Made by a program: the position numbers and the translations under genes. A stretch of 33,236 nt of DNA from Oscillospiraceae bacterium (GTDB lineage Bacteria > Bacillota > Clostridia > Oscillospirales > Ruminococcaceae), in contig JAJUHO010000007.1 in the NCBI GenBank assembly GCA_029267825.1, forward strand, positions 1-33,236, written 5' to 3'. Under the pieces are notes generated by a model that was not told where the DNA came from, did no database searches, and worked only from the letters and a program-made list of their open reading frames with translations. Numbering within the stretch: the first letter of the stretch is position 1; every line of letters starts with the position of its first letter. Below, one piece after another: positions 24,007-31,514 of this stretch.

Positions 24007-24266
24007 ACCTTCTCACGCGGCTTTACTTTAAGAATGGTAACCCCTTCGTTAAGCGAAAGAATCCTGCCGGCAATCCTTTTGTGCTTTAAATCCTTCCGAA
24101 CAAGGTTTAAAAGCGCCCTGCCTCCGGTATAGCCATGAATTACTTCAATTTCATTGATATCATCCCCACAGGTGTTAAGCAGCCTTTCAAGCTCCCTTTT
24201 AGCCTGAGAAACCGTCATCCCGTGGATGTCAATTTGAAGTGAAAAGCCAAATTTTTTAAGTGTCAC
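24003..24266 (-). CDS. Small stand-alone Smr domain protein
   Basis: An 87-residue protein made almost wholly of one Smr domain (as in MutS2 C-terminal), linked in the family to nuclease or nucleic-acid binding activity. It shows DIHGMTVSQAKRELERLL and the family loop IEVIHGYTGGRALLNLVR, where the usual HGxGTG order reads HGYTGG. The best start is GTG 24266, with GGGAGGG 7 nt upstream inside dusB and an 11-nt overlap with the dusB end, which points to translational coupling. An ATG-initiated frame 13 codons longer is possible but has no clear ribosome site. The role is unknown; it may act with tRNA or RNA, given the dusB link. Confidence 0.8.
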   Translation of the reverse strand: MTLKKFGFSLQIDIHGMTVSQAKRELERLLNTCGDDINEIEVIHGYTGGRALLNLVRKDLKHKRIAGRILSLNEGVTILKVKPREKV

Positions 24267-25248
24267 TCTCAATCCCTCCCGCACGGCGCCTTGCTTCATC
24301 AACAAGATTTTTCAAATCCTCATATGTGCAAAGAGAACCGCAGGCATTCCTGAATGCGGCGGCATCCGGCATGCCCTTCAAATACCATGCGGCATGTTTA
24401 CGCGCCTCTTTCATTCCAATCTTTTCACCCTTGAATTTAATTATCATTGAAACGTGCCTAAGCAGCACCTCGGTCTTTTCCTCAAAAGACGGCTCCTCTG
24501 GCAATTTTCCGGTTTCAAGGAAATCCCTTATCTGCTTAAAAATCCACGGACGGCCAAGACTTCCCCTTCCAACCATCACAAGGTCACAGCCAGTCTGGTC
24601 ATACATCTTTGCGCAATCCTGCGCAGAATTTACATCTCCGTTGCCTATTACGGGGATTTTTACAGCCTGCTTGACCTTCCTTATGATTTCCCAATCCGCC
24701 TTGCCGGAATACATTTGGTTTCTTGTCCTGCCATGAACCGTTATTGCCGCCGCTCCGGCATCTTCAAGCATTTTTGCAAATTCAACGGCATTTATGCTGC
24801 CCTCATCCCATCCGCTGCGGATTTTAACCGTAACCGGACATTTTGCCGCCGCCACGGCTGCACGGACAATCTTTTCGGCAAGTTTTGGATTTTTCATAAG
24901 CGCCGAACCGCTGCCGTTGCCGGCTATCTTTGGCACCGGACATCCCATATTTATATCTATTATACTTGGGATATATTTATCACATAATTCTACCGCTTTT
25001 TGAAAAAAAATCGGGTCTTCGCCAAAAAGCTGCAAAGCGGCGGGATATTCCTCCGGTGAAAGGGTGCAAAGCTCACCGGTTTTTTTATCGCCATAGCAAA
25101 GTCCTTTTGTGCTTATCATTTCGCTGACAACATAAGCCGCTCCGAATTCCTTGCACAAAAGCCTGTATGCCCCGTCCGCCACAGACGCCATAGGCGCAAG
25201 GCAGGCGGTTTTTTCTATTTCAACATTTCCTATTTTTATGGTTTCCAT
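24256..25248 (-). CDS. dusB: tRNA-dihydrouridine synthase B
   Basis: A 330-residue FMN enzyme that reduces uridine to dihydrouridine in the tRNA D-loop using NADPH. The FMN barrel begins CLAPMASVADGAYRLLCKEFGA. The catalytic Cys is C103 in DINMGCPVPKIAGNGSGSALM (98-118). ITVHGRTRNQMYSGKADW (169-186) and VIGNGDVNS, then MVGRGSLGRPW, are FMN- and substrate-binding stretches. A helical C-terminal domain with RKHAAWYLKGMP completes the family pattern. GGAGG is 5 nt before the ATG. It forms a two-gene unit with the Smr gene and is divergent from polA. Confidence 0.93.
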   Translation of the reverse strand: METIKIGNVEIEKTACLAPMASVADGAYRLLCKEFGAAYVVSEMISTKGLCYGDKKTGELCTLSPEEYPAALQLFGEDPIFFQKAVELCDKYIPSIIDINMGCPVPKIAGNGSGSALMKNPKLAEKIVRAAVAAAKCPVTVKIRSGWDEGSINAVEFAKMLEDAGAAAITVHGRTRNQMYSGKADWEIIRKVKQAVKIPVIGNGDVNSAQDCAKMYDQTGCDLVMVGRGSLGRPWIFKQIRDFLETGKLPEEPSFEEKTEVLLRHVSMIIKFKGEKIGMKEARKHAAWYLKGMPDAAAFRNACGSLCTYEDLKNLVDEARRRAGGIESDT

Positions 25249-25277
25249 TTATCCTCCATATTTGATGCATTTAAGAA

Positions 25278-25333
25278 ATTATATCATATTTTTAGAAAAA
25301 ATAATAGGGTTTCAATTTAAAATGTGCTATAAT
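25278..25333. promoter_or_regulatory. Divergent extended -10 promoters for dusB (-) and polA (+)
   Basis: On the - strand TGA-TATAAT occupies 25286-25278. On the + strand TGC-TATAAT occupies 25325-25333. Neither has a good -35, as is common for extended -10 promoters. The + element shares ATGTGCTAT with the gtrA promoter. The dusB and polA leaders are both about 25-30 nt. Confidence 0.55.
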
Positions 25334-25365
25334 AAAAGAGATATGATTTTTTAGGGGGAATAATT

Positions 25366-27912
25366 TTGCGTTTTCTTGCAATTGATGGCAACAGCATAAT
25401 GAACCGTGCGTTTTACGGAATAAAACTTCTTACCAACAAAAAAGGAGAATTTACAAACGCAATTGTTGGGTTTATGAACATATACCTTAAAGCCGTTGAA
25501 GAACTCCATCCTGATGCGGCGGCAGTTGCTTTTGATGTTTCTGCGCCAACTTTTAGGCATGAGGCTTCAAGTGCATACAAAGCAAACCGCAAGGGCATGC
25601 CGGAAGAACTGCGCGGGCAAATGCCAAGAATAAAGTCGATACTTTCCGCACTGGGCATAAAAATAATTGAAGCCCCCGGCTTTGAGGCGGACGACATACT
25701 CGGCACCATTTCAAAGCTCTGCTCCGAACAGGGCCACGAATGCTGGATTCTTACCGGCGACCGTGACAGCTTGCAGCTCCTTGACGAAAGGGTTTTTGTA
25801 AGGCTTGCCACCACAAAGGAAACAATAATTTTTACTCCTGAAAAATTCAAAGAAGTGTATGGGCTTGAACCTTTACAGCTTATAGACCTTAAAGCTCTTA
25901 TGGGCGACAGTTCGGACAACATCCCCGGAGTTGCGGGAATAGGCGAAAAGACCGCCTCCGCCCTGATTGCAAAATTTGATAGCGTGGAAAATCTTTACGA
26001 AAAGCTTGAAAGGGATGAAATCCCCGCGGGAGATATTTCTGCATCAGTGCTGACAAAGCTTAAAAACGGAAAAAACGCAGCGTTTGAAAGCAAATTCCTT
26101 GCCGCAATAAAAAGGGATGTGCCAATTGAGAAGGACTTGCAAAGCTATATTCCGGCTCAACCAAATGCGGAGGAATGTTCAAAAATACTTACCGAGCTTG
26201 AAATGTTTTCACTCCTTGAAAGGCTTAATTTAAAGCCGTCCTCATCTGTTGAAACGCCAAAAGAGGAAATTCCGGATATTCAGGCAGAAGAATTGACAAA
26301 CGACATCGTTGAAAGGGCAAACCGCGAGGAACTTTTTGCCCATATGATTTTTGACGGAAAAAACTTAAAGCTTTTGCTTGAAGACAAGGTTTATCTTACA
26401 CAGGACAAGGGCCTTATTTTGGATTTCCTTTGCGGGAGCGCAAGAAAAACCGTTTTTGACGCAAAGCCATGCTATAAATTTGCGCTTGAAAACTCACGCG
26501 AGGCAAAAAATATAATCTTTGACTGCTATATAGCCGCCTATCTTTTAAATCCATCCGCCGGACAATATACTGTTGAACGTTTATGCTCAGAGTATAAAAT
26601 TCCTTATTTTCTACAAAAAGGCGATATATCTGACATTTTAAGCCTTAAAGCGCTTTCGGCAAAGCTTGCAGATGAGCTTAACAAAACCGGAATGGACAAC
26701 CTTTTCTATGAAATAGAACTTCCCCTAACCGAAGTGCTTGCCTCAATGGAGCATGAGGGATTCCTGATTGACGCAAAAGGAGTAAAGGATTTTGGAGAAG
26801 TGCTTAAAAGCGACCTTATGGAGCTTGAGGGCAGGATTTATTCCATTGCGGGGAAAAAATTCAACATCCTTTCACCAAAACAGCTTGGCGAGGTGCTTTT
26901 TGATGACCTTGGCCTTCCCCCTAAAAAGAAAACCAAAACAGGATATTCAACTAATGCGGAAGTACTTGACGAGCTTTCCGGAAAGCACCCGATAGTTGAG
27001 CTTATTTTGCAGTACAGACAGCTTTCAAAGTTGAATTCAACCTATGTGGAGGGACTTTTAAAAGCGGTTTCTCCGGATGGCAGGATACATTCAAGCTTTA
27101 ACCAGACCGAAACAAGAACCGGCAGGATTTCTTCCACCGAGCCTAATATGCAAAATATTCCCGTAAGAACCGAGCTTGGCAAAAACATGAGAAAGTTTTT
27201 TGCCGCAAAGGACGGCTTTGTGCTTTTGGATGCTGATTACAGCCAAATTGAGCTTAGAATCCTTGCGGCGGTCTGCGGCGATAAAACCATGCAATCCGCT
27301 TTTGCAGAAGGACATGATATCCACGCAATAACCGCATCTCAAGTTTTTGGGCTCCCGCTGGAAATGGTGACTCCGTCAATGAGGCGCGCGGCAAAAGCGG
27401 TAAACTTTGGTATAATTTACGGCATTGGCGCATTTTCGCTTTCAAAGGACATCGGCGTTTCCGTGGCCGAGGCGGACAAGTACATCAAAGAATACCTGCG
27501 TCATTATCCAAATGTAAGCAAGTATATGGAAAAAACCGTCGAGGATGCTGTCAAGAACGGATTTGTAACCACGATTTTTAACCGCAGGAGATATATTCCC
27601 GAGCTTTCGTCAAGCAACAAAAACATACAGGCTTTCGGGAAAAGAGCAGCAATGAACGCACCGATACAAGGCTCTGCGGCGGACATAATAAAAATAGCAA
27701 TGGTAAAGGTCTATAAAAGGCTCAAAGAAGAAGGCCTTGATGCAAGACTGATTTTGCAGGTGCATGACGAACTTATCGTCGAGGCCTCCGAAAAAGACGC
27801 AGAGGCTGCCGCAAAGGTGCTAAAAGAAGAAATGGAGGGCGCCGCAAAGCTTTCGGTTCCGCTCATTGCCGAAGTAAACAAGGGGAAAACATGGTATGAC
27901 GCAAAGGACTGA
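25366..27912 (+). CDS. polA: DNA polymerase I
   Basis: An 848-residue repair and Okazaki-fragment polymerase. The 5'-3' exonuclease (FEN-like) domain covers about 1-290 (FLAIDGNSIMNRAFYG, FEADDILGTI, TGDRDSLQLL, LMGDSSDNIPGVAGIGEKTA). The middle 3'-5' exonuclease-like domain (about 300-460) lacks the D-x-E active residues, so proofreading is probably lost, as in other Firmicutes. The polymerase domain has motif A LDADYSQIELRIL (catalytic D624), motif B RRAAKAVNFGIIYG (K677, F681) and motif C LQVHDELIVEA (D801). The start is TTG 25366, with AGGGGG 7 nt upstream. It overlaps rimI by 17 nt, forming a polA-rimI-tsaD operon. Confidence 0.96.
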   Translation: MRFLAIDGNSIMNRAFYGIKLLTNKKGEFTNAIVGFMNIYLKAVEELHPDAAAVAFDVSAPTFRHEASSAYKANRKGMPEELRGQMPRIKSILSALGIKIIEAPGFEADDILGTISKLCSEQGHECWILTGDRDSLQLLDERVFVRLATTKETIIFTPEKFKEVYGLEPLQLIDLKALMGDSSDNIPGVAGIGEKTASALIAKFDSVENLYEKLERDEIPAGDISASVLTKLKNGKNAAFESKFLAAIKRDVPIEKDLQSYIPAQPNAEECSKILTELEMFSLLERLNLKPSSSVETPKEEIPDIQAEELTNDIVERANREELFAHMIFDGKNLKLLLEDKVYLTQDKGLILDFLCGSARKTVFDAKPCYKFALENSREAKNIIFDCYIAAYLLNPSAGQYTVERLCSEYKIPYFLQKGDISDILSLKALSAKLADELNKTGMDNLFYEIELPLTEVLASMEHEGFLIDAKGVKDFGEVLKSDLMELEGRIYSIAGKKFNILSPKQLGEVLFDDLGLPPKKKTKTGYSTNAEVLDELSGKHPIVELILQYRQLSKLNSTYVEGLLKAVSPDGRIHSSFNQTETRTGRISSTEPNMQNIPVRTELGKNMRKFFAAKDGFVLLDADYSQIELRILAAVCGDKTMQSAFAEGHDIHAITASQVFGLPLEMVTPSMRRAAKAVNFGIIYGIGAFSLSKDIGVSVAEADKYIKEYLRHYPNVSKYMEKTVEDAVKNGFVTTIFNRRRYIPELSSSNKNIQAFGKRAAMNAPIQGSAADIIKIAMVKVYKRLKEEGLDARLILQVHDELIVEASEKDAEAAAKVLKEEMEGAAKLSVPLIAEVNKGKTWYDAKD

Positions 27913-28348
27913 TGTGAAAATCGTTCCCATGGACAGGGAAAATGCGGAATTGATTGCGCAAATCGAAGCAGAATGCTTTTCACAGCCTTGGTCAAAGGAA
28001 GCTTTTTTAAATGAGCTTGAAAATCCGGCGGCAATTTCGCTTGCCGCCGTTTCGGATACCGTTTGCGGCTTTGTCAATGCTCATAAAATCCTTGATGAGG
28101 TCTATATAAACAACATAGCCGTAAAAAGTGGGTACCGCAGGCTTGGAATAGCCTCTGCGCTGCTTTGCGAACTTGAAAAATACGCCGGAAAGATTTCGCT
28201 TATAACGCTTGAAGTGCGCAAGTCCAATCTTGTGGCAATAAGCCTTTACGAAAAACACGGCTACCAAAAGGTTGGAGAGCGGAAAAATTTTTATTCGTTT
28301 CCGGCGGAAGATGCAGTTTTAATGACAAAATATTTTGTTGAGAGGTAA
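27896..28348 (+). CDS. rimI: Ribosomal-protein S18-alanine N-acetyltransferase-like
   Basis: A 150-residue GNAT acetyltransferase. EAECFSQPWSKEAFLNEL, DEVYINNIAVKSGYRRLGIASALL (acetyl-CoA loop RRLGIA) and LEVRKSNLVAISLYEKHGYQKVGERKNFY are the RimI pattern. The enzyme acetylates the N-terminus of S18, and perhaps other proteins. The ATG at 27896 overlaps the polA end by 17 nt and has AAGGGG 10 nt upstream. A GTG at 27914 with a closer AAGGA is an alternative that would shorten the product by 6 residues. Its position just before tsaD is common in Firmicutes, although tsaB and tsaE are not here. Confidence 0.9.
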   Translation: MTQRTDVKIVPMDRENAELIAQIEAECFSQPWSKEAFLNELENPAAISLAAVSDTVCGFVNAHKILDEVYINNIAVKSGYRRLGIASALLCELEKYAGKISLITLEVRKSNLVAISLYEKHGYQKVGERKNFYSFPAEDAVLMTKYFVER

Positions 28349-28353
28349 TTTAA

Positions 28354-29385
28354 ATGAAAATTCTGGCAATAGAATCCTCCTGCGACGAAACTGCCGCCGC
28401 AGTCGTTGAAGATGGAAAAAAAGTGCTTTCATCAGTTATAGCATCGCAGGTTGAAGAACACAAGCTTTACGGAGGCGTGGTTCCCGAAATAGCTTCAAGG
28501 CGGCACAGCGAAGCAATACTTGGTGTTGTAAAAAAGGCCCTTGACGATGCAAATCTTTCCCTTTCGCAAATTGATGCAATAGCGGCAACCTTTGCCCCGG
28601 GGTTAATTGGGGCTTTGCTTGTGGGCACAAGCTTTGCAAAAGGGCTTGCCATGGCTGCCGGAAAGCCGCTTATTCCCGTGCACCACATAGCCGGACACAT
28701 AGCGGCAAATTATCTTGCGCACCCGGAGCTTGCGCCACCGTATCTTTGCCTTGTGGCAAGCGGTTCGCACTCGCATATTGTCGAAGTTTGCGATTATACT
28801 AAATACCGTGTACTGGGCAGAACTCACGACGACGCCGCGGGAGAATGTTTTGACAAAGCAGCAAGGGTGCTTGGATTTCCATATCCGGGAGGAATTCACA
28901 TAGACCGTGCCGCAAAGCTTGGAAATTCACATGCTTACGAGCTTCCCAAGCCGAAAGTCGCATCAAATCCTTATGATTTCAGTTTTTCGGGACTTAAAAC
29001 GGCGGTAATAAATATTGTGCACAACGCAAAGCAAAAAAATGAGGAAATAAATAAAAATGACCTTGCCGCAAGCTTTCAGCGCACGGTTTGTGAAATTCTC
29101 TCGGAACGCACTTTCCTTGCCGCACAAAACTACGGCCACAAAACAATAGCCCTTGCAGGAGGAGTCAGCGCAAACAGCGCGCTTCGTGAAGTTTTTGAAA
29201 AGGAATGCAAAAAGCGAGGGATGCAGCTCTTTCTTCCTCCGCTTGAGCTTTGCGGCGACAATGCGGCAATGATAGGCTGCCAGGCATATTACGATTTCCT
29301 TGCAGGCAAAAGGGCAAACGAAGGCACAAATGCCTTTGCAAGCTTTCCATTAGAGGAAAGCGAAAGCTTTTGCAAAAATTTTTGA
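28354..29385 (+). CDS. tsaD: tRNA threonylcarbamoyladenosine transferase subunit TsaD
   Basis: A 343-residue ASKHA-fold protein that transfers threonylcarbamoyl to A37 of ANN-decoding tRNAs, with TsaB and TsaE as partners. It begins ILAIESSCDETAAAVVEDG. The metal-binding HHIAGH (110-115, H111 and H115) is intact. DDAAGECFDKAARVLGFPYPGG and the late ALAGGVSANSALR and CGDNAAMIG are family marks. Length is normal. It starts 5 nt after rimI, with GAGAGG as ribosome site, so the two are co-transcribed. The region after it (29386-29512) shows no gene and no clear terminator. Confidence 0.96.
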   Translation: MKILAIESSCDETAAAVVEDGKKVLSSVIASQVEEHKLYGGVVPEIASRRHSEAILGVVKKALDDANLSLSQIDAIAATFAPGLIGALLVGTSFAKGLAMAAGKPLIPVHHIAGHIAANYLAHPELAPPYLCLVASGSHSHIVEVCDYTKYRVLGRTHDDAAGECFDKAARVLGFPYPGGIHIDRAAKLGNSHAYELPKPKVASNPYDFSFSGLKTAVINIVHNAKQKNEEINKNDLAASFQRTVCEILSERTFLAAQNYGHKTIALAGGVSANSALREVFEKECKKRGMQLFLPPLELCGDNAAMIGCQAYYDFLAGKRANEGTNAFASFPLEESESFCKNF

Positions 29386-29487
29386 AGGCTCTTTTGCGGC
29401 AAAACATCAAAAACAAACAAAAAGTTTTCGACATATGCCTTTTTAAATCAAGATAATGAAAGTGAAAATCATTTTTCCTGCAAAAAA

Positions 29488-29567
29488 TGTCAAGAAATTC
29501 ACAAACAACCTATTGACTTCTTGACAAAATAAGTTTATAATGGTATTTGAGGAAAAATTGTTTTTCC
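29488..29567 (+). promoter_or_regulatory. pckG promoter with long inverted repeat and leader hairpin
   Basis: The -35 is TTGACT (29513-29518) and the -10 is a perfect TATAAT (29536-29541), with a 17-bp spacer. A perfect 9-bp inverted repeat, TGTCAAGAA (29488-29496) and TTCTTGACA (29518-29526), brackets and enters the promoter. Starting near 29548, the leader opens with a 7-bp stem (29551-29557 with 29561-29567, loop TTG) that may stabilise the mRNA. Confidence 0.7.
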
Positions 29568-29603
29568 GGGCTAAATGTCGAAAAATGAAAGGGGATTTTG
29601 AAA

Positions 29604-31394
29604 GTGTTGACAAACAACAAGAATGTCTTGGCTTGGGTTGACGAAATGGTTGCCCTCACAAAGCCGGACAAAGTAGTATGGATAGACGGAAGCGATGAAC
29701 AGCTTTCGGCTTTGAGGGAGGAGGCTATTTCCACCGGGGAACTTATAAGGCTTAATCAGGAAAAACTCCCCGGATGCGTATACCACAGGACAAATCCTAA
29801 TGACGTTGCGCGCGTTGAAGATAGAACTTTTATCTGCTCAAAGAGAAAAGAAGATGCAGGCCCGACAAACAACTGGTGCGACCCTGAGGAAATGAAAGCA
29901 AAGCTTATGCCTATGTACGACGGCGTTATGAAGGGACGTACAATGTACGTTATCCCCTACTCCATGGGTCCTATCGGCTCTCCGTTTGCAAAGGTCGGCG
30001 TTGAGGTTACCGACTCAATTTACGTCGTTCTCAACATGGACATTATGACAAGAATGGGAAAACAAGCTTTTGAAAACCTCGGCGAAACTTCAAATGATTT
30101 CGTACGCGGACTTCACTCAAAGGCTCAAATAGACCCTGAAAACAGATATATCTGCCACTTCCCGGAAGAAAACACCATTATGTCCATAAATTCCGGATAC
30201 GGCGGAAACGTTTTGCTTGGCAAAAAGTGCTTTGCGCTTAGAATTGCTTCATATCAGGGCAAGAATGAGGGCTGGATGGCTGAACACATGCTCATCCTCG
30301 GTGTTGAAAAGCCAAACGGCGAAGTTAAGTATGTCTGCGCCGCATTCCCGTCCGCTTGCGGAAAGACCAACCTTGCAATGCTCATCCCGCCTGAGGTTTA
30401 CACAAAGCAAGGTTATAAGGTATGGTGCGTGGGCGATGATATCGCTTGGCTCAGAATCGGACCCGATGGAAGACTTTGGGCAATCAATCCTGAAAACGGC
30501 TTCTTCGGCGTTGCTCCCGGAACAAACGAAAAATCCAACCCGAACGCTTTGCATACCACAAAGAAAAATACCATCTTTACAAACGTTGCGCTTAACAACG
30601 ATGATATGACTGTTTGGTGGGAAGGCCTTGACAAGAATCCTCCGGAAAATGCAACCGAGTGGACAGGCAACAAGGTAAACGGCAAGGAATACACCGCTCA
30701 GGGCAACAAGCTTGCTCACCCGAACTCAAGGTTTACGGCGCCTGCAATCAACTGCCCGTGCCTTAGCAAGGAATTCAACAATCCGAACGGCGTTCCGATT
30801 TCTGCTATCGTATTCGGCGGAAGACGTGCAAAGACTGCTCCGCTGGTATATCAATCCTTCTCATGGCAGCATGGAACATTTGTAGGCTCAACAATGGCTT
30901 CTGAAACAACTGCAGCAGCTATCGGCGCTGTCGGTGTTGTACGTCGCGACCCGATGGCTATGCTTCCGTTCTGCGGATACAACATGGGCGATTATTTCGC
31001 ACACTGGCTTGAAATGGGCAAAAAGCTCGGCGACAAGGCTCCTAAGATATTCCATGTAAACTGGTTTAGAACCGATGACAAGGGGCACTTCATTTGGCCC
31101 GGATTCGGCGACAACATGAGAGTGCTTGATTGGATAATCAACCGCTGCGAAGGCAATGCTGACGCTGTTGAAACTCCTATCGGATACGAACCAAAGCCGG
31201 AGGACATCAACATCAGCGGTCTTGAAAACGAAGGCATAACTGTTGACGTTGTAAAAGACCTTCTCAGCGTTGACAAGGAACTTTGGAAAGAGGAAACCAA
31301 GGGCATTCACGAATTCTATGCAAAATTCGGCGACAGGCTGCCTAAGGAACTCAACGAAGAACTTGCTGCTCTTGAAGCAAGGCTTGCAAAGTAA
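29604..31394 (+). CDS. pckG: Phosphoenolpyruvate carboxykinase (GTP)
   Basis: An enzyme of 596 residues that interconverts oxaloacetate and phosphoenolpyruvate with GTP/GDP. The length and the P-loop AAFPSACGKTNLAML (C252 and K254 in the PSACGKT kinase loop) identify the GTP-type class, distinct from the shorter ATP-type enzyme. Other marks are YVIPYSMGPIGSP, GRLWAINPENGFFGVAPGTN, PISAIVFGGRRAKTAPLVYQ and NWFRTDDKGHFIWPGFGDNMRVL. The start is probably GTG 29604 with AAGGGG 9 nt upstream; a TTG at 29598 is only 3 nt from that site. Codon use is strongly biased, suggesting high expression. In anaerobes it often runs toward oxaloacetate, conserving energy (inference). Confidence 0.95.
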   Translation: MLTNNKNVLAWVDEMVALTKPDKVVWIDGSDEQLSALREEAISTGELIRLNQEKLPGCVYHRTNPNDVARVEDRTFICSKRKEDAGPTNNWCDPEEMKAKLMPMYDGVMKGRTMYVIPYSMGPIGSPFAKVGVEVTDSIYVVLNMDIMTRMGKQAFENLGETSNDFVRGLHSKAQIDPENRYICHFPEENTIMSINSGYGGNVLLGKKCFALRIASYQGKNEGWMAEHMLILGVEKPNGEVKYVCAAFPSACGKTNLAMLIPPEVYTKQGYKVWCVGDDIAWLRIGPDGRLWAINPENGFFGVAPGTNEKSNPNALHTTKKNTIFTNVALNNDDMTVWWEGLDKNPPENATEWTGNKVNGKEYTAQGNKLAHPNSRFTAPAINCPCLSKEFNNPNGVPISAIVFGGRRAKTAPLVYQSFSWQHGTFVGSTMASETTAAAIGAVGVVRRDPMAMLPFCGYNMGDYFAHWLEMGKKLGDKAPKIFHVNWFRTDDKGHFIWPGFGDNMRVLDWIINRCEGNADAVETPIGYEPKPEDINISGLENEGITVDVVKDLLSVDKELWKEETKGIHEFYAKFGDRLPKELNEELAALEARLAK

Positions 31395-31397
31395 AAT

Positions 31398-31435
31398 AAA
31401 AAACCGCTCCGCAATAAAATGCGGGCGGTTTTTTT
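31398..31435 (+). terminator. Terminator of pckG
   Basis: The stem pairs 31401-31407 and 31409-31413 with 31420-31431 around a 6-nt loop, with one bulged T at 31408. It is followed by a T-run to 31435 and preceded by an A-run. It ends the pckG message just past the stop. Confidence 0.9.
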
Positions 31436-31480
31436 ATTTAAACCTCTATTGCCCTTTTCTTTTCGTCCATTGATTTTAGA

Positions 31481-31514
31481 CCGCAATAAAATGTAGGCGT
31501 TTTTTTACTTAAAC
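31481..31514. repeat. Decayed copy of the pckG terminator
   Basis: This 34-base stretch matches 31409-31443 with only a few changes (CG to TA in the stem, one missing G, one T to C). The changes break the hairpin, although the T-run remains. It overlaps the stop codon of the convergent GH13 gene. The two copies are 72 bp apart as direct repeats. Confidence 0.7.

Noticed and set aside
29598-29603. TTG 29598 as start of pckG
   Set aside because: Only 3 nt from AAGGGG; GTG 29604 has a normal 9-nt spacing and removes just two residues.
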